A stretch of DNA of 64,000 bases from Tritonibacter multivorans (lineage in GTDB: Bacteria; Pseudomonadota; Alphaproteobacteria; Rhodobacterales; Rhodobacteraceae): positions 22,960 to 86,959 of the forward strand of contig NZ_CYSD01000032.1 of NCBI RefSeq assembly GCF_001458415.1, written 5' to 3'. This document shows, piece by piece, positions 16,779 through 25,287 of the stretch. How positions within the stretch are numbered: the stretch's first letter is position 1; each line of letters begins with the position of its first letter. The notes beneath the pieces were generated by a model, which saw only the letters and a list, made by a program, of their open reading frames with translations, searched no databases and was not told the origin of the DNA. A program made the position numbers and the translations under genes.

Positions 16779-18203
16779 ATGATGTTGCACACATCCAATT
16801 TTGCCGAGGCGATCGACGCAGGAAATTTCCTGCTCGACACGGACAGCTATAAATACAGCCACCCCCAACAGTTTCCCAAAGGCACCGAACGGGTCTTTGC
16901 CTATATCGAACCACGGCGTGCGGATGGGGTCATTGACGAGCTGGTGTTCTTTGGCCTTCAGGCCGAGCTGATGCAGCTTTCGGGGCAGGTCATCACACAA
17001 GCAATGCTGGATGAAGCGGCCCCGTTTATCCAAGCCCACGGTCTGTCGCTCTATACAGAGATGTTTCAACACATCATCGACGCCCATGACGGGCGCCTGC
17101 CGGTGCAGATCGACGCCCTGCCCGAAGGTACAATCGCCCCGGTTTCAGTGCCGCAGGTCAGAATTGTGAACACAGACCCCAAATGCTGGGCCTTGCCGGG
17201 TTTTCTGGAAACGCGGCTTCTGCGGGCGGTGTGGTATCCCAGTACGGTTGCCACCCTGTCAAACTACGTGATGCGCCAGATCCGGTCGCGGTTGATGGAA
17301 ACCGACGGCAGCGATGACGGGCTTGCTTTCAAACTGCATGACTTTGGGGCGCGTGGTGCCACCAGCGCACAGAGTGCCGCCCTTGGCGGGGCGGCCCATT
17401 TGGTGAATTCCATGGGCACCGACACAATGGGCGCGTTGGTTCTGGCCCGGAATGTCTATGGTGCTGAGATGGCAGGGTTTTCGATCCCGGCAACTGAACA
17501 CAGCACCGTGACCTCTTTTGGTCCAACCGGGGAGCTGGCCTTTATGCGGCAGTTCCTCGCGGACAACCCAAATGGGATCATTGCCTGTGTGTCGGACAGC
17601 TATGACCTGATGCGCGCGGTGCGGGAGTATTGGGGCACCGAGCTGCGGGATGCAGTGCTGGCCCGCGATGGTGTGCTGGTTGTGCGCCCCGACAGCGGTG
17701 ATCCCGTGGACATCGTCCCCGCCGTGATCGAGGCCCTGATGGAAAAGTTCGGATACTCTGAAACGCCCAAAGGGTTCCGCATTCTGCCGGATCAGCTGCG
17801 CGTCATCCAAGGGGACGGCGTCAACAAGACCTCGATTGTGGAAATCATGGACCGCATGATCGAACGGGGTCTTGCGATTGGAAACATCGCCTTTGGCATG
17901 GGCGCGGGCCTGTTGCAGAAACTGGATCGCGACACGTTTTCCTATTCCATGAAAACCTCGGCCATTTGCGTCAGGGGCATATGGCGCGATGTCTTCAAAG
18001 ACCCGGTCACCGCACAGGGCAGCAAGACGTCCAAGAAGGGCCGTCTGGGGGTGATGGAAACGGACAGCGGCCGATTTGTGGTCCGTCCGCAGGACAATAT
18101 TCCGCCCGGCCATGATGCGCTGAAACCGGTGTTTGTGGATGGTGCGCTCACCCTGCGCCACAGTTTCGCAGACATCCGTAAACGCGTCGGCCTGATCCGT
18201 TAG
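16779..18203 (+). CDS. nadV: Nicotinamide phosphoribosyltransferase NadV
   Basis: 474 aa from the ATG at 16779, preceded by CCAAGGAGG. It matches NAMPT/NadV: LLDTDSYKYSHPQQFPKGTE, KLHDFGARGATSAQSAALGG, PATEHSTVTSFGP, VSDSYDLMRAVREYWG, VRPDSGDPVD and GMGAGLLQKLDRDTFSYSMK. It joins nicotinamide to PRPP, giving NMN, which the upstream enzyme converts to NAD. A phage origin was considered because such gene pairs occur in phages, but no phage genes are near. A hairpin follows the stop. Confidence 0.95.
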   Translation: MMLHTSNFAEAIDAGNFLLDTDSYKYSHPQQFPKGTERVFAYIEPRRADGVIDELVFFGLQAELMQLSGQVITQAMLDEAAPFIQAHGLSLYTEMFQHIIDAHDGRLPVQIDALPEGTIAPVSVPQVRIVNTDPKCWALPGFLETRLLRAVWYPSTVATLSNYVMRQIRSRLMETDGSDDGLAFKLHDFGARGATSAQSAALGGAAHLVNSMGTDTMGALVLARNVYGAEMAGFSIPATEHSTVTSFGPTGELAFMRQFLADNPNGIIACVSDSYDLMRAVREYWGTELRDAVLARDGVLVVRPDSGDPVDIVPAVIEALMEKFGYSETPKGFRILPDQLRVIQGDGVNKTSIVEIMDRMIERGLAIGNIAFGMGAGLLQKLDRDTFSYSMKTSAICVRGIWRDVFKDPVTAQGSKTSKKGRLGVMETDSGRFVVRPQDNIPPGHDALKPVFVDGALTLRHSFADIRKRVGLIR

Positions 18204-18212
18204 GCCCAACAC

Positions 18213-18241
18213 GAAACCGCATTGCCCCGCACTGCGGTTTC
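18213..18241 (+). terminator. Hairpin after nadV
   Basis: GAAACCGCA (18213-18221) pairs with TGCGGTTTC (18233-18241) across an 11-base loop, 10 bases after the nadV stop. There is no T-run, so termination efficiency is uncertain. Confidence 0.45.
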
Positions 18242-18570
18242 ACCGCTGACTGGCCCTGCGCAACCACAGGGCTGTGCCAACATGCGGCATGAAGGCCGCG
18301 GGTTTCCCATCCCGCCGTACATCGGTTTCACAATTGGACAACCAGCGATACTTTTACGACGCGCCATACTCAGTACAAAGATGTCTTTGCTGGGGACGCC
18401 GCATATTATTACGTATATCCGGTGGCTTATCTCCCCCAGATGGCAACTTTTGCCGATCAGGCGCTCCAAATACCTTCCCGTTTTCCAAAGTTCTATCCGG
18501 CCCGATTGGACAGAGTTCCCATTGTGCCTTACTTTTAATCAAGAGTGTGAGGTAATCAGGAGAAGCTGAG
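18242..18570. other. Spacer upstream of RHH gene
   Basis: About 330 bases without a convincing gene. The short frames in it lack ribosome sites and family resemblance. It should hold the promoter of the ribbon-helix-helix gene, but I could not fix a -35/-10 pair. Confidence 0.4.
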
Positions 18571-18864
18571 ATGTGCCAAGTTTTTGCAGGCCAACAACCG
18601 GAACGCTACGCAAGCAAAACGCGCCGATTGCGCTTGAACGGACAAAGCACCAGCATTCGCCTCGAAAACGCCTTTTGGGAAATCATCGACGAGATTGCAA
18701 AACGCGATGGGGTGTCGACGCCCTCGTTTCTGTCGACCCTGCATGCAGAGGTCCTGGAACTGCACGGGGAGCCCGAGAACTTTACCTCCCTCCTGCGCTG
18801 TGCCTGTCTGAAGTTTATGGAGCGGTCCGCGGATCAAGATTCTGTCTCGATCGCTGCGGAATAG
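18571..18864 (+). CDS. Ribbon-helix-helix domain protein
   Basis: 97 aa, start ATG after GGAG. The core YASKTRRLRLNGQSTSIRLE followed by NAFWEIIDEIAKRDGVSTPS is the alphaproteobacterial RHH pattern: a DNA-contacting strand (TSIRLE), then two helices. Similar small proteins are predicted DNA-binding regulators. It stands alone in its own spacer, downstream of nadV and upstream of the glyoxalase operon. Its target is unknown. Confidence 0.8.
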   Translation: MCQVFAGQQPERYASKTRRLRLNGQSTSIRLENAFWEIIDEIAKRDGVSTPSFLSTLHAEVLELHGEPENFTSLLRCACLKFMERSADQDSVSIAAE

Positions 18865-18884
18865 CGGCCTTCGCCCGCGTCCCA

Positions 18885-18942
18885 GGCGCATCCCAACCAC
18901 GGCGCATCCCAACCACGGCGCATCGTAGTATCGGCATACTAC
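18885..18942. repeat. 16-bp tandem repeat followed by a short hairpin
   Basis: GGCGCATCCCAACCAC occurs at 18885-18900 and 18901-18916, with a 7-base partial third copy. GTAGTAT (18925-18931) pairs with ATACTAC (18936-18942) across CGGC just after. The structure lies in the leader of the glyoxalase operon; its role is unknown. Confidence 0.6.
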
Positions 18943-19003
18943 CTTGCCCAAAGAACCAAGGCCTAAGCTGAACCCAGAACGAAGATTTTCTGGGAGGAAT
19001 AGC

Positions 19004-19399
19004 GTGGCAAAGGCAATTCACTCAATGATCCGCGTCCTGGACGAGGCGCGATCGCTTGCGTTCTACGAGACGGCCTTTGGCCTGACCATCGCAGACCGGC
19101 TCGATTTTGAAAATTTCTCGCTCATTTACCTCAGCAATCCTGACTCCGAATTTGAGCTGGAATTGACGGTCAACAAAGGCACCACAGAGGCCTACGACCT
19201 CGGCACAGGATACGGACATTTTGCGGTCTCGGTGGAGGACCTGGCCGCAGAACATGCCCGTTTTGAAGCCGAAGGGCTAAACCCCAGAAAACTGGTGGAG
19301 TTTGCCCCAGATGGTGACCTGATCGCGCGGTTCTTTTTTGTCGCGGATCCAGATGGTTATGAGATCGAGGTGCTCGAACGAGGTGGACGTTTCAAGTAA
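19004..19399 (+). CDS. gloA: Glyoxalase I-like VOC family protein
   Basis: 131 aa from a GTG at 19004, chosen because TGGGAGGA lies 6 bases upstream and because metal-ligand His5 (VAKAIHSMIRV) falls where glyoxalase I has it. The other ligands are visible: Glu in FELELTVNKG, His in GYGHFAVSVED and Glu in GYEIEVLERG. Glyoxalase I isomerises the methylglyoxal-glutathione adduct to lactoylglutathione. It is followed after 17 bases by the dehydrogenase subunit genes, forming one operon. The name follows the E. coli enzyme; a related VOC function cannot be excluded. Confidence 0.8.
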   Translation: MAKAIHSMIRVLDEARSLAFYETAFGLTIADRLDFENFSLIYLSNPDSEFELELTVNKGTTEAYDLGTGYGHFAVSVEDLAAEHARFEAEGLNPRKLVEFAPDGDLIARFFFVADPDGYEIEVLERGGRFK

Positions 19400-19416
19400 C
19401 TAAGGGAGGAGAAAGA

Positions 19417-19935
19417 ATGACACAGACATTAAAAGGTCTGTCGCGGCGTGCGTTGCTTCAGCGGGCCACAGCCGCCAGCGCAACATTCGTGGTCGGAACC
19501 GGGTTTCTGGCCGCACCGGACGCCGCATGGGCCATTGAAACCACGGCCCTAAAGCCGGAAACCATGGCGACGCTGGTGCAAATGGCGCGGGACATTTACC
19601 CGCATGACCAGATTGGCGACGAACATTATGTGACCGCTGTCAAAGGCTATGACACCACAGAGGCCGCCGAAGGGATCGAGGCCGGGATTGCCAAGCTCAA
19701 TGCCGCGGCGCAGGCCGCAGGCCATGACAGTTATCTAGGCATGGGATGGGAACGCGACCGCGTCGATGTGCTGCGCGGCATGGAAGACGACCCCTTTTTC
19801 CAGCAGATCCGGGGCGGTCTTGTCACTGGGCTTTACAACAACAAAGCGGTTTGGCCGATCTTTGGCTACGAAGGCGAAAGCTTTTCCAAAGGCGGCTACA
19901 TCGACCGCGGTTTCAACGACATCAACTGGATCTGA
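19417..19935 (+). CDS. Gluconate 2-dehydrogenase subunit 3-like protein (Tat-exported small subunit)
   Basis: 172 aa with a twin-arginine signal (LSRRALLQRATAASATFVVG, cleavage probably after AWA). The mature part (LVQMARDIYPHDQIGDEHYV, RVDVLRGMEDDPFFQQIRGG, GYEGESFSKGGYIDRG) matches the small subunit that pairs with membrane or periplasmic GMC sugar dehydrogenases. It carries the partner GMC subunit across the membrane by piggy-back, since the next gene product has no signal of its own. A strong GGGAGGAG site precedes the ATG. Confidence 0.85.
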   Translation: MTQTLKGLSRRALLQRATAASATFVVGTGFLAAPDAAWAIETTALKPETMATLVQMARDIYPHDQIGDEHYVTAVKGYDTTEAAEGIEAGIAKLNAAAQAAGHDSYLGMGWERDRVDVLRGMEDDPFFQQIRGGLVTGLYNNKAVWPIFGYEGESFSKGGYIDRGFNDINWI

Positions 19936-19947
19936 AGGAGCGAAGTC

Positions 19948-21519
19948 ATGTCTGCACCATTTGACCTGAACGACGACTCCGTGGTGGTCGTCATCGGAAC
20001 CGGCGCCGGCGGCGGCGTTGTGGCAAGCGAGCTTGCCAAGAAAGGCGTCAGCGTTGTGGCGCTAGAAGCGGGCGGGCGGCATCTGCCCGAGGATTTTGTC
20101 AATGACGAATGGGACAGCTTTGGCCAGCTGGCCTGGCTCGATGCCCGCACCACATCGGGCGACTGGCGTGTGGCCAAGGATTTCAGCGGCCTGCCTGCCT
20201 GGATTGTGAAATCTGTCGGTGGCACCACGCAGCACTGGGCCGGCGCATCCCTGCGCTTTCAGGACCATGAGTGGAAGGCGCTCAGCACCTATGGCGCGGT
20301 GGAAGGCGCCACCCTTCTGGACTGGCCGATTGACGCAGCTGAGATGGCACCGTGGTACGCAAAGGCCGAAGACAAACTGCAAGTCACCCGCACCAATGGC
20401 CGTCCAGGCCTGCCGGGCAACAACAACTATTCCGTCTTTGAAGCCGGTGCGAAGGCGATGGGGTACAGCGACGTTCACACCGGCCGGATGGCGATCGCCT
20501 CGGACGAGGGCTCCGACCGGATCACCTGTCAGCAGACGGGGTTCTGTTTCCAAGGCTGCAAATGGGGCGCGAAATGGTCTGCGGGCTATCACGAGATCCC
20601 CGAAGGCGAAGCAACCGGCAATCTCGAGGTGCGCCCGCAGGCCCATGTGGCGCGGATCCTGCACAATGATGCTGGCAAGGTCACGGGCGTCGAATATTTT
20701 GACGCGGACGGCAATTTGCAGATGCAGAAAGCGCGTCTGGTCTGTCTGGCGGGGAATTCCTTTGAAAGCCCGCGTCTGCTGCTGAACTCGGCGTCCTCAA
20801 TGTTCCCGAATGGGCTTGCCAACTCTGCCGATCACGTCGGACGTCACTACATGCGGCACATGACCGGATCGGTCTATGCGGTGTTCGACCAGCCGGTGAA
20901 GTTCTGGCGCGGCACAACGATGGCCGGAATTATCACCGATGAATCCCGCCACGACCCGTCGCGCGGTTTCGTCGGGGGTTACGAGATGGAGACGCTGGCG
21001 CTTGGCCTGCCCTTCATGGCGGCCTTCCTGGATCCGGGCGCTTGGGGGCGCGAATTCACCTCAGCGCTGGATCAATATGAGAACATGGCCGGCATGTGGC
21101 TGGTGGGCGAAGACATGCCGCAGGCAACCAACCGTGTCACGCTCAACACGGATGTTCAGGACCAATGGGGCCTGCCGGTGCCCAATGTGCATTTTGATGA
21201 TCATCCCAATGACATTGCCATGCGCAACCATGCTTATGCGCAGGGGCAGGCGATCTATGACGCGGTGGGGGCGACGCGCACCTTCCCAACGCCGCCATAT
21301 CCGTCGACCCACAACCTTGGCACCAACCGGATGTCAGAAAACCCCGAAGATGGTGTTGTGAACAAATGGGGTCAGACCCATGACATTGCGAACCTGTTCA
21401 TCTCGGATGGGTCGCAGTTCACCACCGGTGCGGCAGAGAACCCCACTCTGACCATTGTCGCGCTGGCCATTCGCCAAGCCGACCACATCGCAGGCGAAAT
21501 GGCCGCAGGCAATCTCTGA
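19948..21519 (+). CDS. GMC-family FAD-dependent dehydrogenase (large subunit)
   Basis: 523 aa. The FAD motif is at residues 16-23 (VVVIGTGAGGGVVASELAKK), with EAGGRHLPED at the next strand end. The catalytic end shows PSTHNLGTNRMSENP and SDGSQFTTGAAENPTLTIVA, as in gluconate/sugar 2-dehydrogenases. It oxidises an alcohol or sugar and should pass electrons to the respiratory chain. It lacks a signal peptide and follows the Tat-signal small subunit by 12 bases, so export as a complex is likely. No cytochrome c subunit gene is adjacent. The substrate is unknown. Confidence 0.88.
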   Translation: MSAPFDLNDDSVVVVIGTGAGGGVVASELAKKGVSVVALEAGGRHLPEDFVNDEWDSFGQLAWLDARTTSGDWRVAKDFSGLPAWIVKSVGGTTQHWAGASLRFQDHEWKALSTYGAVEGATLLDWPIDAAEMAPWYAKAEDKLQVTRTNGRPGLPGNNNYSVFEAGAKAMGYSDVHTGRMAIASDEGSDRITCQQTGFCFQGCKWGAKWSAGYHEIPEGEATGNLEVRPQAHVARILHNDAGKVTGVEYFDADGNLQMQKARLVCLAGNSFESPRLLLNSASSMFPNGLANSADHVGRHYMRHMTGSVYAVFDQPVKFWRGTTMAGIITDESRHDPSRGFVGGYEMETLALGLPFMAAFLDPGAWGREFTSALDQYENMAGMWLVGEDMPQATNRVTLNTDVQDQWGLPVPNVHFDDHPNDIAMRNHAYAQGQAIYDAVGATRTFPTPPYPSTHNLGTNRMSENPEDGVVNKWGQTHDIANLFISDGSQFTTGAAENPTLTIVALAIRQADHIAGEMAAGNL

Positions 21520-21526
21520 ACCACCC

Positions 21527-21552
21527 TCCTGCGCCTGTTTTCGGGCGCAGGA
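21527..21552 (+). terminator. Terminator after GMC dehydrogenase
   Basis: TCCTGCGCC (21527-21535) pairs with GGCGCAGGA (21544-21552) across an 8-base loop containing TTTT, 8 bases after the stop. Confidence 0.6.
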
Positions 21553-21685
21553 CATCTCCTACCAACGCCGTACGGCTCAAATCGAAGCCGACCTACCCCT
21601 GAAAGAAGGGCTTCGGGTCAAAAATTGATTTCAGATCCACTACATAGGTCATCCCTACTCATTGCTCCCTTACCTCTCGGGGCAG

Positions 21686-22090
21686 CAAGTGCGCCACAGC
21701 ATCCCGCTTCGCGCCGGGCGTCACCACTTTCGCGAGGCGACATCCTTCAACATCGCATTCATCATTGTTCTCGAACCAATGGCGCACAATGGCTCATTCC
21801 AGCATTTGCTCCGCCAATAACTTCTTCAGCTTCGCATTCTCGTCCTCAAGCGTCTTGAGCTTTCGGGCATCCGACACTGCGAGGCCACCATACTTCGCTT
21901 TCCACTTGTAGAATGTCGCCGAGCTGATCCCATGCTCACGGCACACATCTGCTGTCGCCACGCCGCTCTCCTGCTGCTTCAGGATCGCAATGATCTGCTC
22001 ATCGTTAAAACGTGATCTCTTCATTCTGTTCGTCTCCTTCGTTAGGAAGAACTCTACCCAAAATCGGAGGAGAAAACGGGGCTCAGGTCA
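21686..22090 (-). mobile_element. Truncated IS3-family (IS407-like) element, copy 1
   Basis: The 5' end is at 22090 (TGACCTGAGCCCCG read on the minus strand). It matches copy 2 at 63426 nearly base for base until 21686, where the two diverge inside orfB. About two thirds of a normal element, including most of the transposase catalytic domain and the far terminal repeat, is missing. The copy has probably lost the ability to move itself. Confidence 0.85.
21794..22024 (-). CDS. IS3-family transposase OrfA (copy 1)
   Basis: 76 aa with the transposase-8 type HTH (RSRFNDEQIIAILKQQESGV, then CREHGISSATFYKWKAKYGG) and a C-terminal leucine-zipper-like helix (TLEDENAKLKKLLAEQMLE). It binds IS ends. 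It stops earlier than IS407-group OrfA proteins usually do, and the same early stop is present in copy 2. Only about 108 bases of orfB-side sequence follow before the truncation point. Confidence 0.85.
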   Translation of the reverse strand: MKRSRFNDEQIIAILKQQESGVATADVCREHGISSATFYKWKAKYGGLAVSDARKLKTLEDENAKLKKLLAEQMLE

Positions 22091-22252
22091 ATGTTGGAAG
22101 GCGAGGTCAATTACCGCCATGGCGCGGAGATCTATGCGCTCCGACCCGGCGACACGCTGTTCTTTGATGCCGACGCGCCGCATGGGCCGGAAGATCTGGT
22201 CAAACTCCCGGCCCGCTACCTTTCCGTCATCAGCTACCCGCAAAACTCCTGA
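22091..22252 (+). pseudogene. 3' fragment of a cupin-domain (XRE-type) regulator, cut by the IS
   Basis: Directly at the IS end, 53 codons encode EGEVNYRHGAEIYALRPGDT, LFFDADAPHGPEDLVKLPAR and YLSVISYPQNS before a TGA. This is the C-terminal cupin half of HTH-cupin regulators (the RPGDTLFFDADAPHGP block is very typical). The HTH half is absent from the other side of the IS. I infer that IS insertion followed by deletion destroyed the gene. The ATG at 22091 is accidental. Confidence 0.8.
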
Positions 22253-22279
22253 ACGGCGTCCCTGCGACAGGATTTGCTG

Positions 22280-23146
22280 TCAATCCCGCGTCACACCCAA
22301 AACGCGCTGCCAGGTGTGCTCTGCTTCAAACCCAAGCAACCGCTTGGCTTTTTCACTGCTCAAAGGGGAGTCATGGCCGCCAAACTCCGGCGCGATCTCT
22401 GCGGTCGGGAAATGCGTCGCAAGAAGCTCCCGGCTTGGCTGTGACATCAGCGTGTCGGGCGCAGCAACGGTAAACACCTCGGCGCCATCCAGATCCGCCT
22501 CCAGCGACAAACGCACCACCCGCGCCGCGTCTCGGCTGTCGATATAGCTCCACAGATTGAACCGGCGGCTGCCTGTATCCGCCCAATATCCCGGAATTTT
22601 CTGAAAGCTGGCCTCCGCCGTCTCGTCATCATAAAGCACATTGGACAAACGCAGCCCAACAATAGTCATCCCATACAGCGCGGCCATCTGTTCAGCGAGA
22701 TCCTCAGAGATCACCTTGGACAGTGCATAGCCGTTCTGAGGCTGTTTGATGCTGGCCTCGGTCAGGGGGATGGACTGTGGTGCGCTCGTTTCAAAAGGAA
22801 AGCCAAAGATCGTCTCGGACGACGCCCAGACCACCCGCTTGATCCCGCGCGCCTGCGCCGCGTTGAACACATTAAACAGCGCAAGGGTGTTGTTCTCAAA
22901 CCGGTCCGCGGCCCCAAAGTGATCATTGTCCGGGTTTGGGTTGCCGCCAAAATGCACAACCGCATCAATCCCTTCGAGCGCCTTAAAAACGGCCCTGTAG
23001 TCGGTTAGGTCAACCTCAACAAACGGGCAGAGCGTTTCTTTTGGTGCCCGAATATCCAAATTGACGCACGCATAATTATTGGCAATGAGGTCCAGAATGA
23101 CCGCATGCCCACCCCCGCCGCTGCCACCGGTTACTGCAATTTTCAT
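22280..23146 (-). CDS. NAD-dependent epimerase/dehydratase family protein
   Basis: 288 aa from the ATG at 23146. It is an extended short-chain dehydrogenase: nucleotide-binding MKIAVTGGSGGGGHAV (a variant GGxGGxG), the acidic residue LDIRAP, and the active-site YxxxK in NGYALSKVISEDLAEQM with an upstream Ser (VVWASSETIFGFP). Such enzymes act on nucleotide sugars or uronic acids. No partner gene indicates the substrate. It stands next to the IS insertion and away from the polysaccharide locus. It could be a uronate dehydrogenase-like enzyme, but that is a guess. Confidence 0.8.
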   Translation of the reverse strand: MKIAVTGGSGGGGHAVILDLIANNYACVNLDIRAPKETLCPFVEVDLTDYRAVFKALEGIDAVVHFGGNPNPDNDHFGAADRFENNTLALFNVFNAAQARGIKRVVWASSETIFGFPFETSAPQSIPLTEASIKQPQNGYALSKVISEDLAEQMAALYGMTIVGLRLSNVLYDDETAEASFQKIPGYWADTGSRRFNLWSYIDSRDAARVVRLSLEADLDGAEVFTVAAPDTLMSQPSRELLATHFPTAEIAPEFGGHDSPLSSEKAKRLLGFEAEHTWQRVLGVTRD

Positions 23147-23460
23147 GGTATCAAAGCTCTCATCTTCCGGGCCTTTTACTTGGCGCTCTAAACGCACGGC
23201 CGCATGGCCGACCCTGTCGCCAATATAAAGATAAAGGGGCCAGAACCCAGATCGCCAACCCGCAGGAAAGCGCCGATCCAGTCGCCTTTTGATGTAAACA
23301 CCTCAGACGCGTCACGCACAGCCACAGCGACACTTGTGTCGGGTATCGCGCCTGCAGGCCCTCAGGGGCGCTCTGTTTGACGGTGCATTCGCAGGGACAT
23401 GGTCGATACGATTGATTATAGTCGCTCCAGCCAACACCTAAACCGAAGATGCGGGGGATC
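23147..23460. other. Divergent spacer between epimerase and copC
   Basis: About 314 bases with no credible gene. It should contain promoters for both divergent genes. No clear operator was found. Confidence 0.4.
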
Positions 23461-23819
23461 ATGACCTTGAAAAAATTGCCTTTCTCGCCGTCTGTGCAAC
23501 GCTTGTCTCGGGTGTCTCATCTGGTGTCTTCGCGCATGCCCGTGTCGACAGTTCGGTGCCCGCACAGAAAGCCGTGATCGCCGAAGCCCCAGCTGAGGTC
23601 AGCTTCACGTTTACCAATGAAATTCGCCTGACGCGGGTCGACATGACCCACGCAGATGCAGCGGCGGTGCCGCTCGATCTTGGTGGCCAAAACAGCTTTG
23701 CCCGCAGTTTTTCGCTGCCGCTGCACAACATGGGTCCGGGGACCTATCACATTGAATGGCGCGGGTTGGCCAAAGACGGTCATGCCATGCGAGGCGACCT
23801 CGTCTTTACGGTCAAGTGA
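23461..23819 (+). pseudogene. copC: CopC copper-resistance protein, frameshifted in an A6 run
   Basis: Two frames together give one CopC. The ATG at 23461 starts MTLKK; after the A-run at 23470-23475 the reading must move by one base to continue as IAFLAVCATLVSGVSSGVFA. That completes a signal peptide followed by mature HARVDSSVPAQKAVIAEAPA and ends DGHAMRGDLVFTVK. The mature N-terminal His and the DGH near the end fit copper-binding CopC. With seven A instead of six the gene would be intact. It may be a real mutation, a base-calling error, or slippage on the A-run. It sits 2 bases before copD. Confidence 0.8.
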
Positions 23820-23821
23820 AC

Positions 23822-24736
23822 ATGCCCGACATCTGGGGGCTGGCGGCGATACTGGCAAAATTCGTTCTTTATGTTGCGGCGTTTGGGACGGCGGGCCTTG
23901 TGATCGTCCGGATTGTGTTTGCCGCCGCAACTGCGCCTCTGGCCAAACGCATTCAAAAGCAAACGCTTGGTTTGGCCGTGCTGACGCTGTTGGCCTCGGT
24001 TTTGGGCTTTGCGCTGCGCGGGGCGGCGCTGACCGGTGGGGCAGATGGGATGACAGACCCTGAAATGCTGGCCCTGTTGTGGCAAACACCTGTCGGAGAG
24101 GCCCTTGCGCTGCGGCTGTGGGGGGCGGCTCTGATTGTGGCCGGCCTCTGCATCCCCCGCAAAGGCCAAAGCACCGCCCAATGGATCGCCCAGGGGATCG
24201 CCCAATGGATAGCACAGGGGATCGTTCTGGCCGGTGCCCTGCTTGTCTTGGGGTCGTTTACGCAGATCGGTCATATACGTGGTCTTGATCAGGTCGGCGC
24301 GTCCATTCTCTTGTGGCTGCATCTCATCGGCATTGCCCTCTGGATCGGTGTTCTGCCGCCACTGCATTATCTGTCCCGCAAACCGGAACACCTTGGTGAA
24401 GCTGCCCATCTTGGGCACCGTTTTGGTCAGATTGCCGTGATTGCTGTACCAGCTCTGCTTATGGCAGGGCTGGTGATGGGATGGATGCTGATCGGCAGCC
24501 TCGCAGGTTTGATCCAAACCACCTATGGCGCTGTCCTGCTGATCAAGGTCGCCCTCGTCGCGGTGCTGCTGGGGCTGGCCGCCGCCAACAAACTCCGCTT
24601 TGTACCGGCTATGCTCGGGGGCGATACGGGCGCCGCAGGTCATCTGGCGCGGTCCATCGAGATCGAAACAGCGGTTGTTCTGCTGGTTCTGGCCATCACA
24701 GCCACGCTAACCAGTGTTCTCAGTTTGCCCGGGTGA
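23822..24736 (+). CDS. copD: CopD-family copper import membrane protein
   Basis: 304 aa from the ATG at 23822, 2 bases after the copC stop. It has about eight hydrophobic segments, for example ILAKFVLYVAAFGTAGLVIV, LWLHLIGIALWIGVLPPLHY and LLIKVALVAVLLGLAAANKL. The C-terminal half is the CopD domain with conserved His in LHLIGIALWIG. CopD works with periplasmic CopC in copper delivery into the cytoplasm. A tandem run of WIAQGIAQWIAQGI near residue 120 reflects a short in-frame repeat at about 24180-24224. Confidence 0.85.
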   Translation: MPDIWGLAAILAKFVLYVAAFGTAGLVIVRIVFAAATAPLAKRIQKQTLGLAVLTLLASVLGFALRGAALTGGADGMTDPEMLALLWQTPVGEALALRLWGAALIVAGLCIPRKGQSTAQWIAQGIAQWIAQGIVLAGALLVLGSFTQIGHIRGLDQVGASILLWLHLIGIALWIGVLPPLHYLSRKPEHLGEAAHLGHRFGQIAVIAVPALLMAGLVMGWMLIGSLAGLIQTTYGAVLLIKVALVAVLLGLAAANKLRFVPAMLGGDTGAAGHLARSIEIETAVVLLVLAITATLTSVLSLPG

Positions 24737-25287
24737 GGCCACGCGCGCATTTGCGGCGGCAGCGACGGCCCGGTTGCCTCGCTGGCTCTGTGTCCTTAGC
24801 GGATATTTGCAGCCCCTCCAGACCGTATCCCCCAAGATCTGCTTAATCTCTACGCATCGCCACGCCGCCTTTTGGCCAGTGATCTTTTTCCCAGAACCAC
24901 CATTTGCTCTTTATTTCATAAGCTTACGCAAACCCTCAGACCGCCGTGCCCCGCAGCGTCAGCTGACCGGGTGCATTTTGCCACTCTTGCGCGTTGACAG
25001 ATTATGTATGCACAAAATAGCATTATATCAGTCGTAAAGGGGTGATCAGAACAATCCGCTCGGACACATGCTGCCATTTCAGCCCCTTGTGACGGGGGCT
25101 CAGGCGGCCTTTCTGCGGGCTGTCATGGCCATACAACAGGAAGCGGTTTCAACGCTTCATCCGGCCCAAAGATACTCCGATGCGCGTTGAAAACGATGGG
25201 GGCATCGCCACGCGCCAAATGCGCACAAGACGCATGGGCTGGCCGTGGGTCAAAGCCCTCATCCGCATCCAGCAAGGGAGAGACTGC
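24737..25287. promoter_or_regulatory. Spacer with promoter candidate for the TRAP operon
   Basis: 551 bases with no credible gene. A sigma-70-like TTGACA lies at 24994-24999, with TAGCAT at 25018-25023 (18-base spacing), about 265 bases before the TRAP binding-protein start. This is a candidate only. No regulator gene is adjacent. Confidence 0.35.

Noticed and set aside
15560..18203. Phage-derived NAD salvage module
   Set aside because: NadV/NadM-Nudix pairs occur in phages, but base composition and neighbours here are ordinary chromosomal and no phage genes are present.
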